Assembly (NCBI GenBank): GCA_036925085.1
Contig: JAUPFP010000018.1
Span: 263,001-327,000, forward strand
Direction of reading: 5' to 3'
Source of the DNA: Brachycybe producta
Lineage: Eukaryota > Arthropoda > Diplopoda > Playtdesmida > Andrognathidae
Length of the DNA stretch: 64,000 bases
The notes under the pieces are model-generated. The model searched no databases. It saw nothing but the letters and a program-made list of their open reading frames with translations, and was not told where the DNA came from. Each line of letters opens with the position of its first letter. Position 1 is the stretch's first letter. The position numbers were made by a program, and so were the translations under genes. Of the stretch, positions 46,301-56,812 are shown in pieces.

Positions 46301-49021
46301 AAAATGTTACAAAGTAGAACGGTAGGTAAAAAAAACTAGAATGGTAGGTGAAACAAGGGATTTAAGGAACCCTCCATTGCTTTAATATACACTTTCATAT
46401 ATCAAACAACCAATTGTCTTTCATTGTTACATGTGTATGCACATGTACACATATGCGCGCATGTGTACACACGTGTGCGCATGTGCATGTCTACGCACGT
46501 GTACACACATATGCGCATGTATTAAATAAAAAAGCTTTTTCTTATTATTGAAACCCTGTTCAGAGGGTTCAAGTTGAAAAATTTTCAAAAAATGGCAAAA
46601 AATGAAATTCTTCTAAATGCCCTGAAAAGCACTGAAATGAACTCAGGAGGGCCCAACAGGACTTCCAAGGACCATAGGTAAATCGCTTGCAATGAATTCT
46701 CAAAGTTAAAATTTTATAAGAACCATAGTTACACTTCAACAACGTCCACTCTGAACGGCGTAACTTTTGAAGCGTGCAGTACACACTGGATTTGAAGACA
46801 TCCCTGTATTCCTGGGAATTTAGAAATTCCAACAGTTCCATTCCTGCTCTTCTGGTTCGCATGCAATGAATTTTCGAAGTTACAAATCCATGAGGAATCA
46901 TAAAAACACTTCAATGACGCCTACTCTGAACTGATGTAACTTTTGAAGCGTGCATTGCACACACTACACTGTAAATGAAAACATCCCTGCATTCCAGACT
47001 TTTCTGGGAATGGAATCTAAAGAGCAATGGAGGTCAAAAAATCTACATTTATGAAAAATGTATAACCAATTGTCATTTTTCTGGGCTACTTTTAAACGAA
47101 AAATGTCAATTTTATAATTTCAAATTACCATAAAATGTTTAGTTATAAAGGTCTCACTCAAGTTTCTAACAAAATTCGAATTTTGTCTTAAAAGTTGCTT
47201 TTAGAAAAACGAGACGCGCACTTTCTAAACCTTGTGTCGAACCATGTTAGCAAATAATAAGTGATTTTGTTGTATTATGTGTCATTTCTTTGTTGTTGCA
47301 GGTATTTTTTTGTTTGCACTCTCAATATAATAATTGCATAAAATCGATTTCATTAGAACTAAATGCATCTGACAATAATTGGCAACCCCACAAATTAATT
47401 ATTTGCTTTTACCTTGTTGCTGTAGACTGTAATGTAATCCATTAATGGGTTTGTAAAGTTTCAATCGCAGAGCAAATGTAAGTAAGGAAGGCAAAGTGAC
47501 TTGGAAGAATTTCTGGCGTTCATCATCATTCATTGCGACATCCAAAAACAACTGTAATCCACTGAAAATCTCTATGTTGCTGCGGTCATTTTCATCAGGA
47601 TCCAAGCTTATACTGAGTTTGTTTTTAAAAAAAAATATGTACATATTATGCATTGCTAGTCACAATTCTGAAAGTTCCCACATACGATCAATTCCGGCTG
47701 GACAATCTTGACTTGTCAATCAAAAGATTATTTGCGATTGTGGTGGATTCTATTCATCCAATTCGACTTTCATTACTTAATTTTTAATATTGTTTTGAAC
47801 GATCTGCTTAGCCAGAAACCCGTTTCAATCTTTGAATTGAACTGATTAAAAACTTCATGGCGTGTGGAGTGGATTTGACAAGCCATGTAATATTTTGCAT
47901 TAATGGGAACATGAGAAAATGCCCACATACAATTTGAAAGGAAAATAAAAAATAGATAAAAATGAATTAAAAATCTACAGCGATTCTGACCGACAATTCA
48001 TAACTGACAAGCCAGGATTGATAGTGTATGGCCAGTTTAAGTGACTCCGTTTCAAAAATGGCAGTAACCTTAATTTTATTCGAAAAAAGTCTAGACAAAA
48101 AAAGATTAACAAAACGAACATGATAAATTTTTAGAGAAAGTTTGTTAGAAATTAGAATAGTAGCGGATTACGCTTAAAGTACTTTCACGGTGATACCTTT
48201 ACAAAGTTTTATAAATGTTTTCTTACTTTTGCATAATTTATACATGGTCTAACCATGTATACATTATGCAAACATAAGAAAACAAAAGAATACAAATGTA
48301 GATATTAAGCATTTTAAAAGCAACGTTAAAAATTGAAAGTTAAAAAAAAAACTAGACGGGTGACTAACTGACTTGAAACAATTTTCAAGTTCCCAATTTT
48401 AAAAATTACCATTTTATGATAATTACAAATTTTCGATTTTCATTTGTCACTTCAAGTTACACCAAAAATCTTTTAAATTTATTCAAAAAGTTCATTTTTA
48501 AAAATATCAATGTGGAAATAAGATCACGTGATTCGTTTACTTTTCTAGCTTCTAAAACACTTTTGAGGTGTTTTTTTTCCTTCTCGAAATGCAATGTATC
48601 CCGAGTACTTACTCAAGAACATTTGCATTTAGTGTTTATCGAAATTACTATGTATATTTATTAGAAATATAGAAAACAAAAAGCTACAATTCTAGTTTAT
48701 AACAAACATTCAATAATTATTCCTTAAAGTTGGCAATAAATAAACAAAGAAATTACTGTTTAACTAATCTTAAACAGCGATGGATGAGAAACTAAACTTA
48801 AGACCATTTTTACTGGATGTGCCATTTATGAAACAAATCTAAACTATGTATGTTAGCATTCCAAAAGTGTAAGGAATGAAACTTTCGTACCAACACACGG
48901 CGTGTAACTTTTGCATGCCTTCAATAAGCTGAGCTGAAGTCTGAACTTCTTTAATCTGGTTCAGGTGACGTATTACAGCAGGCCACGTCGGAAGATCACA
49001 GGGAAGAAGAACAAGTGCCAT
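34389..49021 (-). CDS. PARG-family pseudoenzyme-like protein with a huge insertion (11 coding exons)
   Basis: Exons on the - strand: 49021-48891, 47612-47413, 45476-45335, 43045-42952, 41008-40889, 40823-40767, 40677-40516, 39847-38956, 37803-36029, 34853-34644 and 34556-34389. They total 3951 nt (1316 residues plus stop), with matching phases at all ten junctions. PARG landmarks occur in order: 'VASLVANAFFSTFPRR' (human LLANAFFCTFPRR), 'DWLHCEK' (EWERCEK), 'FPELLVALLSTEVLEYNE' (NPELIISRLFTEVLDHNE), 'VRELNKAFAGF' (RRELNKAYCGF), 'TGNY' (TGNW) and 'VVSRLLLDRRWSV' (MHIFLTERKLTV). PARG normally hydrolyses poly(ADP-ribose). Here 'FANRFVGGG' is 'VSSRMGGLV', QEE is NED, 'EQYSEYTGY' is missing, GCGAFGGD is replaced and FTFGD is YTGGD, so activity is unlikely. 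Residues about 346-1214 form an insertion absent from human PARG. The start is ATG 49021, because an in-frame TAG lies about 10 codons upstream. Family assignment is firm; function is inference. Confidence 0.9.
36029..37803 (-). other. PARG-like exon 9: 1775-nt exon encoding most of the insertion
   Basis: One open frame from acceptor TTTTAG at 37804 to donor CCAGAA|GTAAGT. It covers residues 600-1191. It is rich in Ser, Asp and Glu, with many basic-kinase-type sites: RRTAS near 667-671, RTLS near 759, RSLS near 777, then RSKSAS, RSCS, RRNS and RRSF. An aromatic patch, 'SVWWNYNSVYDFCVPL', may be a docking segment. The base composition is clearly more GC-rich than the introns, which supports real coding. 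I recognise no named domain. The ATG at 37780 could be read as a separate start, but the frame stays open back to the acceptor and joins exon 8 in phase. Confidence 0.85.
37940..38120. repeat. Old interspersed repeat family R3, representative copy
   Basis: The phrase CCATAAAACGTTTATTTTTA followed by AAATATCATCATGAA marks a diverged family. Other copies with the same phrase and/or TTCTAGTTTCTAAAACACTT lie near 38730, 43660 (inverse), 45000, 48490-48570, 51900-52010, 52190-52270, 52530-52620, 52810, 61210-61480 (inverse then direct), 62810 (inverse), 62950-63170 and 63770-63860. Confidence 0.65.
38595..38623. repeat. (ATT)n microsatellite in a PARG-like intron
   Basis: About nine ATT units in the 1.15-kb intron between exons 8 and 9. 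The same intron (38190-38540) is full of diverged 'AAATTTATTCAATATTTATA' repeats. Confidence 0.9.
38956..39847 (-). other. PARG-like exon 8: end of macrodomain first half and start of insertion
   Basis: The first 43 codons (residues 303-345) are PARG-like and end in 'VRELNKAFAGF'. The rest (to residue 599) has no counterpart in human PARG. It contains a Pro-directed patch 'SSTPPEDPSP', a short hydrophobic stretch 'AGFGLCGLVNQL', then long Glu/Asp/Ser runs ('EEEESEEEEDN', 'SSSSSEENEDLEEDEEGF'). The composition suggests disorder. The donor must be G|GTTTGT at 38956. The stronger-looking GTAAGA four bases further would shift the next exon into an early stop. Confidence 0.85.
40259..40386. mobile_element. 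Small hAT MITE in a PARG-like intron
   Basis: A 128-bp unit whose CAGGGGCGTAGCTGGG end pairs with CCTAGCTATGCCACTG. Flanking 8-mers are TTCTATTT and TTCTAGTT (one mismatch). It interrupts the intron between exons 7 and 8 and is much more GC-rich than the intron around it. Confidence 0.85.
41098..41730 (+). repeat. 23-bp tandem array, ~27 copies, intronic
   Basis: The unit is GGTGCCACTAGTGTTTCTAAG plus two variable bases. It lies in the intron between PARG-like exons 4 and 5, ending about 90 bp from the exon 5 acceptor. Variants (AGTGTT/AGTGGT; GATGG/GCTGG/GTTGG) occur in blocks. The last copies are degraded. It has no spacers and is not a CRISPR array. Confidence 0.97.
43717..44056. mobile_element. 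MITE with TTTAAG...CCGCAGACGACAGACA termini, copy 1
   Basis: Left GAGCAACCGCAGACGACAGA and right TCTGTCATCTGCGGTCGCCC are near-perfect inverted repeats of about 30 bp. The core shares GCCGAGTACAGGATCTCCAT and AGAAAAATGGAACATGTC with copy 2. It lies in the intron between PARG-like exons 3 and 4. Confidence 0.85.
44142..44531. mobile_element. Same MITE, copy 2, in tandem
   Basis: Same orientation as copy 1 and about 85 bp away. The left end is GTGAGCGTAGATGACAGACA and the right end TTTGTCGTCTGCAGACACCC. The downstream flanks of both copies (44057-44141, 44532-44610) are also alike, so the pair arose by tandem duplication of a segment of about 430 bp, not by two insertions. Confidence 0.8.
46429..46521. 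repeat. Alternating purine-pyrimidine tract
   Basis: 62 bases of strict alternation (46429-46490), a short break, then about 29 more. It is made of CA/TG/CG/TA steps such as ATATGCGCGCATGTGTACAC, with many self-complementary words. It lies in the intron between PARG-like exons 2 and 3. Confidence 0.9.
46568..46680 (+). repeat. Repeat shared in inverse orientation with 59545-59660
   Basis: GCCCTGAAAAGCACTGAAAT, GAACTCAGGAGGG and ACTTCC(A/G)AGGACCATA occur here on + and at 59545-59660 as the complement. Confidence 0.75.
46685..47005. repeat. Direct duplication of ~150 bp
   Basis: 46685-46832 and 46857-47005 share GCAATGAATT(T/C)TC, ACACTTCAA, GTAACTTTTGAAGCGTGCA and ACATCCCTG.ATTCC in the same order. 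Confidence 0.75.
47673..48041. mobile_element. MITE in the first PARG-like intron
   Basis: Left CATACGATCAATTCCGGCTG and right AGCCAGGATTGATAGTGTATG are inverted. Sequence inside (ACTTGTCAAT) is related to the 28334-28506 element. Confidence 0.65.
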
Positions 49022-49796
49022 GATGATGATGATGATGAGGTTGAAGAAAAACTAGAACACTTTTCGTCGCAAAAAGAAAAACTTGTCTTTTTTTTTCCCA
49101 ATTGCTAGCTTCTTCCTTCTTTGCGATATTTTTACATTATGCCTCCAAATGGGATGGAAGCAACACACACATTGTTAAATATATACTCCATCTGAAATAA
49201 ACAAAAAAACTAAATTTAACCCATCATTTCGATTTACTTGCAACATACACAACGCACACTAACATACAAACTATAGATGCAGTATTTGTCTTAGGAATTC
49301 GATAATGTCTTTGAACTTACAAAAATTCATTTATATCTAAATTCCAAGATGTAATTATGAAAATGGCAAAGACACCTAAATGTTATCAACACTCTTGATA
49401 AATCAGTTACTATGCACAATTAAGAGACAAATACAGTCTGTAAAACCAAAATCTGTAGTAAATTCGCACAATTACCAGCATTTTAGGCAATATGCATAAT
49501 GAAAAAAAAACAACAACAAACAAATCTATAGCTGGATATTTTGTTTTGCGGTGAATAAACGTTTTGCAAACAGTTTTTTTTTTGTTCAGAAAGAAGTTGT
49601 CAAGTTGTTTTAAAAACTACAATAGTATGGTGAAGGCTCATGAGTCATGGCAATAATCTTTCACAGTTAACTGTTGAAATGACCTGTTTTACATATTTTC
49701 TTTTCATAAACTTTTCATCTAACTTCCATAGAAAAGTTTATTAAGAAAGATATAACTACAAAAAACTTTCAATGTCATCACCTACTACTCTAGTAT

Positions 49797-50021
49797 TTAA
49801 AACGTTTCGAATTTTCTTTTCTTAATATTGACCCCGAAGAATGTAAATTTGGTTCGAAAGTCTGGAGGATTGAACTCTTCAGCCTCGTCAAAGTATAATG
49901 ATCTGGTCAAATAGCCCTCGTATACGTTACGAAAAAAAACGGTAGCAAAAATGAGTGATGTGATGAGAAAAAGGTGCATTGTTGTTGTAGTTAATGGTAT
50001 GGCCATTCTAAATTCATTCAT
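49797..50021 (-). CDS. Possible small membrane or secreted ORF (74 codons), unrecognised
   Basis: ATG to stop on the - strand, about 780 bp upstream of the PARG-like start. Residues about 15-30 are strongly hydrophobic ('MHLFLITSLIFATVFF') and would serve as a signal peptide or anchor. They are followed by 'RNVYEGYLTRSLYFDEAE' and 'FNPPDFRTKFTFFG'. Codon choice is more GC-rich than the surroundings, which favours coding. The segment just after the hydrophobic stretch vaguely recalls the membrane helix and linker of divergent arthropod ionotropic receptors (R-N-x-Y-x-G-x-L), but the match is too short to name it. It could be a complete small protein, a first exon or a gene relic. Confidence 0.35.
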   Translation of the reverse strand: MNEFRMAIPLTTTTMHLFLITSLIFATVFFRNVYEGYLTRSLYFDEAEEFNPPDFRTKFTFFGVNIKKRKFETF

Positions 50022-50029
50022 TCAAGGCC

Positions 50030-53000
50030 ATTCACGTCATTTTGGCATCAATAATAGTCAGTTTATCTCAAGCCACGTAGACTTGACCAGAGCATAACGT
50101 AGATTAGTTTGTTATCTAGGCATTCTGGACATTTTCTAAGACACTACAAAATTGCACAAATGTACACACAAATTAACTGTTGTACAATTTACACATTGAC
50201 TAGTAAATATGCAGAATAACTGATTTTCCATTTTGACAGTAATACATACAATATTTATGTCTGAAGAGTGAGTGTTTGTGCCAAAATAATCTTAAAATAG
50301 CTCCCATACAAGGCTGAAAATAATAGTTTAAAGTGTAGACGACTCAGCAAGACTTCGAACAACTTCAAAAAATATTTTTTACACAACGATCAAACAACTG
50401 AATAGTTGCGTTTAAATTTGTTTGGTGAGATGAATGACCAATGGCACAAAAACATAATATAAACCATACAATGAGTATTTAAAGTAACTTTTTTTTATCA
50501 AATAACAAGCCTAATAGTAAGCATTATAAACTTATGAAATATGCTTGCAAATTATGCCAGATAAAATTAGTAAATATATTTTAAAAAGCAGATTTAATAT
50601 TGAAATTTACATTAACAAGTTGTTAATGTTAATTTTGTGTAATGTCAACTTAGTAAACTGTGCTTTGAGGATGAAGAACAATAATTATTATACAATTTAA
50701 TAAAAATTTATAATTCAATTTGTTTTTCTAAATTTTTTCAATAATTGTTTTTTAATTATGTCAATTTTTAGAAATTATATTTTATTTCAAGTATAAAACC
50801 ATATTAAAAATAGCTTAAAATAAATTAATTAAAGACGTATTCAAATTTAGTGTTTTTTAAACACTAAATCGATAAAATATACATTTATATACTCAATTCT
50901 GTTTGTCTAGATTCACTGTACAGTTTAGGACGTAACGTGCATTTTATTGTGTTTCAATGCACATAACACGAGCATATGCAATTGCATATAAATCCGCACT
51001 CTACTGTCAATTTAATAAAAAAAACTTTCTTGGCATTTTACTAAAAATAAATAAACCTGTGCATTTGCAAAACCTATTTAGAATTTCAATCAATATTTAA
51101 AAAACAATGAAACAATAATAAAAAAAATGCTGAGAAAACACTTAGTTCAAAATACAGTAATGTTATTTCTCTCTCTCTCTCTCTCTGTCTATATAAAAAC
51201 CCCAAATCGATTATTCTAAAGGATTTCAGAATAGGTATTTGTATTATACATATTCCACATACAGTATACATACTGGTATATCTAACACAAAACATTGGCA
51301 GTGTGCAACTTTGGTAAAAGATTGATCATCATTTTGTTCAAACAACGTGTTATTTAATCAATTTAATAGTTGCTGACACATTGGATTTATATCTCAAATT
51401 GGGAAAACACATTAAAATGTTCTTTTCCAATTCAATTCCACTCAGTACACCTACCATTTGCTCTAGAGCCATGTGTGTGGTAATGTAAATAAATTCCAAA
51501 TCCTCAATCGTAAATGGTTGTCATTTACAAATCCGTCATAGTAAAAACACACACACTTTTGCACTTCCTGTAGAAAATAATTTCATACTTAAAAGCTGGC
51601 TAAATAGATATTTACTTTGTTTTTGTACCAGTGGATGACGCGACTGCAGTGGGTAACACTAATGCTCCAACATTTTGGACGAAAAACGACAAGAGAACTT
51701 TTTTAGAAACAACATTACGAAAAAAAAAATTCAAATTGTTTTCAAAACTAAAATGGTAAAAGATTATACTAAAAAGAATTCATTGCAATATCTTAAAAAA
51801 TAAACATTTTCATAGCTTAAGTTTGAAAATGACCTGTTTTTTGTTGTGTTTTTTCCATTGACATTTCATGAAAAACTATTTTCGCCTTTTTTCAAACCGT
51901 CATAAAAAGTTTATTTTTAAAGACATCATCACCATAGATATCATATCTCTGCATTTAAGAAACAACTGTAAAGATGAAAATGAAAGTGTTTTAGAAACTT
52001 GAAAGAATAAATAAATCACTTCACAGAATTATCGAGTTGATACAAGACAAAGGCCTATTTGAAAATTAATTTCTACAGCAATTTCAAATTCTCAAACTTT
52101 GTGTTTCACTTTAAGTTCTCTTCTAGAAAAAAAAATCTCAATAAAATAATAAAAAAATAACATTTGAGCCTTTTCAAACCGCCATAAAAATCCACTTTTA
52201 AAGATATAAACATGAAAATCTCATTATGTGATTCAATTACACTTCGAAGTTTCTAAAACACTTTCTTTTTTGATTTAGATTAAGTAGTAAAAGTATAAAA
52301 AATGTACTGAATAGCACTATCACGTTGATAGAAATCTTAAAAGTTTGAATATCATCTATTTATAAAAAAAGATAATTTTCAAACTGCAGTTATTTTGCGT
52401 TTCAGGAGCCAAACTAAGACGGAAATTAGTAATTAATAATATTTTCACGTTGACATTTTAAAATAAACTTTTGTATGAACAAAAATTTAAAAAATCGACT
52501 GTGTGATTTGCTTGCTGCCATAAAAATCATATTTTATAATATAGCAACATGAAATTACCCTGAAGTAACCGAACTATACTCTTCTAGTTTATAAAACACT
52601 TTCAAATTTTTAATAATATCGCTTCTGATTTATAACTAGAGTTCAAGGGGCATTTACACTTTAAAACCAGCATAATAGATGAATGCTATATCCAACTTTG
52701 TTTAAGGAACGTTTTATAAAAAAAATATGCTCATTAAAAAGCATTTTTGTTTTTCACTTCAAGTTAGTCAAATTAGTCATACAAAAAAGTACCTGAATTT
52801 TTCTTCAAGTTTGTTACAAAAAGTTTCTTTTCAAAAATACCATCATAAAAATTGAATTTGTTTCATTTATAAATTTTTTTAACTTTAAAATAAACTTTTC
52901 AAAAATCAATTTCTAAAAAGCTAAATAACTAAATCCAAATGTACCAAGAAACATAATTGGGTCATATTCAAAATTAATTCAAATATATTTACAAGAAATA

Positions 53001-54295
53001 ATTTAAAATTCTTACCTTTTAAAATATTAGCTGAATTTCAATATATTTCTCCACATTTTTTAATTATATATATATTTTTTTTCCTAATAACAAATAAAAA
53101 AACTTCCATGAATTTTTGTTAATAATTGTGAAAGAAGAAAAAATGACAACAGAAGCTCACCAGAAAAATAAACAAATCAAAATCAGGCCACTTTTTTTTG
53201 TGATGAAACCAAAAAGATGCAAAATATATTTCGAGAAGAAAGAAATTCACTGAGTTTGAGTACGTCTGACTGAAAACAAAAAGTCAAAACAAAATTCTTA
53301 GGATTGGATGCCAAAAGATTTTTTCTTCTTCTTCTTCTGACACTTTGCCTAAAAGGCGGGCCATTTACACTTAAAACACTACAAATGATTGGTTCAAATT
53401 CAATAACAGATTTCTTTTTTTCTTTAAAAAAAAAAGTACAATTACTGCTGCTATTGAGACACCTACTGAAAAAAAGCAGTGGCACATTAATTGCGGTGAA
53501 TCCAAAATACTTTGAGCATTTTATTACGTCTACACAACCACACCATATTAAACACACCCCACACACACACGGGAGCAAAATCGAAAATAAATCCGAGAAT
53601 ATAAGAGGGGGGAGGGGAAGAGTCAAAGTATTTTTTAAGGGAGATATGGGTACCATAAGGTTTTGTCCAAATAAGTAAGATAAAAAATATGAGAGAATGG
53701 TGCCATCCTTCTATTATATCCACTTTAATAGAATTGCACAGCAGCAGCACCAATTCTTTCTTCGACATTAATCCGGGCTTACTCCATCTCTTCCTTAATT
53801 GAAAATAAAAAAAAATCATATCTCACTTACAGCACATTTATTATTAAAACAGTGTAAATAGAACAAGGAAGTTTGTGTAAATATGAAGGGTAATAAATAA
53901 TTGAATAAATACATCGCTGGGCATAATTCAGTGTGAAATTAAAATACGAAGAAGAAGAAGAAAGAAAAAAATCAGTGCCTGTAAGGTGGCAATCCTTACA
54001 TACAAGAATAAAAAAAATCTTTCATCTTAATTTTCTTAAACAATAGGCCCTACAGAAGTAACTAATTCCGTGCTGAAAGTTACCCATCTAAACCACTGCG
54101 GGCATAATTCATGAAAACGTCTTAAGTGTCAAAGATTATGAATAAATCAATTCATATTTCTTGAACATAAATTAATTTTGCTTTTAATAACGCTACAAAA
54201 CAAAATCACATAATTATAATTTTAGCTATTTTATGTGCATTATAGGAGGTTCAATATTTAAAAAAAATATATATATTTGTATCTATCGTATGATA
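50030..54295. other. No gene seen; R3 repeat copies
   Basis: Mostly AT-rich sequence with at least five diverged R3 copies. Overlapping open frames at 53183-53819 on both strands come from low-complexity T-rich and CA-rich DNA. No family match is visible. Confidence 0.5.
51165..51187. repeat. (CT)n microsatellite
   Basis: About nine CT units between TTATTT and GTCTATATA. Confidence 0.9.
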
Positions 54296-54299
54296 TTGT

Positions 54300-54527
54300 T
54301 AAGCCCAGGTTACACTTGGTTACTAGTTACACTGTAAACTAGTCATGTATGATGTTTATAAAAGCCTCCAACCACACCCAAGCAAGAATGTTGAGTTTTC
54401 CTTTTATATCGTGTTGACATGACATTTATGAAGGTCAGTCCAGGCTGGGAGAGTTTGGGAGACTTTTAAAATAATCATGATTGACTAAGTTCATACTGAC
54501 TAGTAACCATGTGTAACCAGGGCTTTA
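54300..54527. mobile_element. MITE with TTAAGCCCAGGTTACAC termini
   Basis: Left AAGCCCAGGTTACACTTGGT and TACTAGTTACA are mirrored by right GACTAGTAACCATGTGTAACCAGGGCTTTA; about 228 bp, no ORF. Confidence 0.85.
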
Positions 54528-54529
54528 CA

Positions 54530-56800
54530 TATCAAATATATGATGTGATAACAAATTTTAATCAAAAATAATGTAAAAAATAAAAGACAAATTTGCAATT
54601 TAAAATAAAACAGTAAAGACAAATTTATTCCTGTCATAAATTTGTATAATATTTAGGATTTTTCCTAAAAATATGAAGCATTGTTCTGACTTTTTTTATA
54701 TATATACAGTGCTTATTATAATGAAGTTTTGAGTTACTATATCAACATTTTCATGATTTGCTAAATTTGGACGCTGACAAAATCACAGTTCTAACAAATG
54801 TGAATGATAAATGATTAACTCAAGTAAGCTACATGAGTGGGCGTTCGTAGGATCATAAACAACGTACACTTCGTTCTAGGACCAACGCCCCTTAAAATTA
54901 AATATCTCAGAAATTCTAAATGCTACACATTTAAAATTTCATTTGATTTTTACGAACATATCAAAATGTAGTTCTATAAGAAAAAAATTGAACAAATTTG
55001 TAAAAAATTAAAAAAGAGTTAATAATTTTTAAAAATTGAGGTTAAAATTGTAAATTTTTTTCTGATGAAAATATATATTTTTTTAATTAAATTAATTAAT
55101 TTTTATAATTAAATAAGTTTTTTATTTAAATAACAATTTATTACATTTTCTATGTTGGTAAGAACCTCGTGAAGTTTCAAAATTCAATATTCAATATTAA
55201 ATTTTAAACATTAGACTGTATCTAAGTCTTGACTGGATTGACGTTTATTTAAACTTCTGAGACATACTGCATTTATTGTTCAGGTGGATGCTTTTAAATG
55301 TCATGTCCATATATGATTACTTATTCGTGTTTGCAACTATACTATGGACGATACTATGTACCAGGAACTCCCTACAGACAGTTTCATGTCAAGTGTAATA
55401 TGTGAAATGGCTAGAATAATCCAGGTCAAATTGACTCAAGATGAAACAAGTACATAATCAAACCATTGCTAGCTAAAAGATTTATTAACTATTTCTTATT
55501 TTGTAATTTAGGATGAAGCCTGATCTTTTTGCTAGAAAACCACAAATCTATTTAGATAAAGACGGGCTTATAATTAAGAGTAGAAAAGGTTTTACACAAA
55601 ATCGGATAACACGAAGATTTTCTTTTACAAAAGAATGCGCACATTTAAAATGTAAGCTTGTTCGCGTTATGTTTTGTGTTTTTTCTTGCCATTTTCATCT
55701 TTATCACAGTATTACAAAGCATAAATGCATTAAGAAATACGTTTTTAAAATTCTTCTTTTTAACAATTAAAACAATAAAAATATTCTAGTCCCTTTCATT
55801 TCATGGTAAACGATTTCCATTCTACATTGCAAGTTAAGTATACTTGTAAGTTTGTAACTATTCAAACATGAAGTAAAAAGTAGTCAAAAACATACTCGGA
55901 AATGTACAACTATTAAAGTATGTGCGATATCTCGTAGTATGGAAGAAATTTAATCAAAAAGCAAAAAAAAAAAAAAGAACTCGACAAATAAATTGAAATA
56001 ATTAATTTATAATTAATTATTATCGCCGAGGTCTCACAAAATTAGAAAATAAAACTTCTGTGGCATTGCAATCAATTCTTGTATCAAAATCTCTAGAGCC
56101 CTACAGAAAATTACATTAAGTAATTAAATATATGAATCAAGTACAAGAAAAAACACACTTGCATACAAAGTACACCAGAGGTGCATTTGATAACAGGAGT
56201 GTCAGCTTCAAATGCAGGAAGTTTGAAGACCTTCATAAGCTTTAGGGCCATGAGTTCTTTGCCGAATATGTCCCCCATAACAACTTCGCCATACCCCCAA
56301 ACGGCATGAATACCATCGGAACCCCTGCCCTTAGGTACTCCTAATGTTCAAGGCTCATAACATTCTAATTAATTTTTATTTTAATTTTGTCTTTCAAATT
56401 ATGCGACAGTAAAGATTTATTAAAATCGATTTCATAGAATTTTTTGGTGTGTAACATTTTTGTAGGCCCTTAAATGCTCGTAGGTCCAAACCACTGTGGC
56501 CTAATCGGCCCTAATGGATAAAACATCCTTGTTCACATCTCTGGCCAACGTTACTGAATAATTCATAGAAAAGGAATGACGTGACGAGAGTTGTGCATTG
56601 TTGTGATAGTGTAGTCAATTTTAAACAGCTTTCCGAACGTTTTCAGCTTTGAACAGCTAAACAATCTCCGCCCATAGGTATGAGGCAAATCGCTTCAAAA
56701 GGTTCACAACCGTCACAGATAGCCTGAGATACGGAATGAGTCCCTCACAGAGGGGCAAGCAAAAAATAAAACCTGGAGACCACACTGCATGCCAAATAAA
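54530..56800. other. No gene seen apart from one exon-like segment
   Basis: AT-rich sequence. The only point of interest is the exon-like segment at 55512-55650, listed separately. Confidence 0.45.
55512..55650 (+). other. Exon-like open segment, unrecognised
   Basis: It follows an acceptor-like TTTTGTAATTTAG and begins G-ATG. It stays open for about 46 codons ('KPDLFARKPQIYLDKDGLI' and onward) and reaches a good donor, AAAT|GTAAGC. The frame continues open past the donor. I recognise no family. It may be a coding exon of an unidentified gene or a chance ORF. Confidence 0.2.
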
Positions 56801-56812
56801 CTCATGTCTCGG

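Noticed and set aside
53183..53819. Overlapping open frames of 110-157 codons on both strands
   Set aside because: They overlap each other in opposite frames, sit on T-rich and CA-rich low-complexity DNA, and show no family similarity.
56560..56640. Short similarity to the start of the 49797-50021 ORF (ACAACAATGCAC context, - strand)
   Set aside because: The match is only a few dozen bases and the frame ends after about 11 codons; too weak to call a paralogue.
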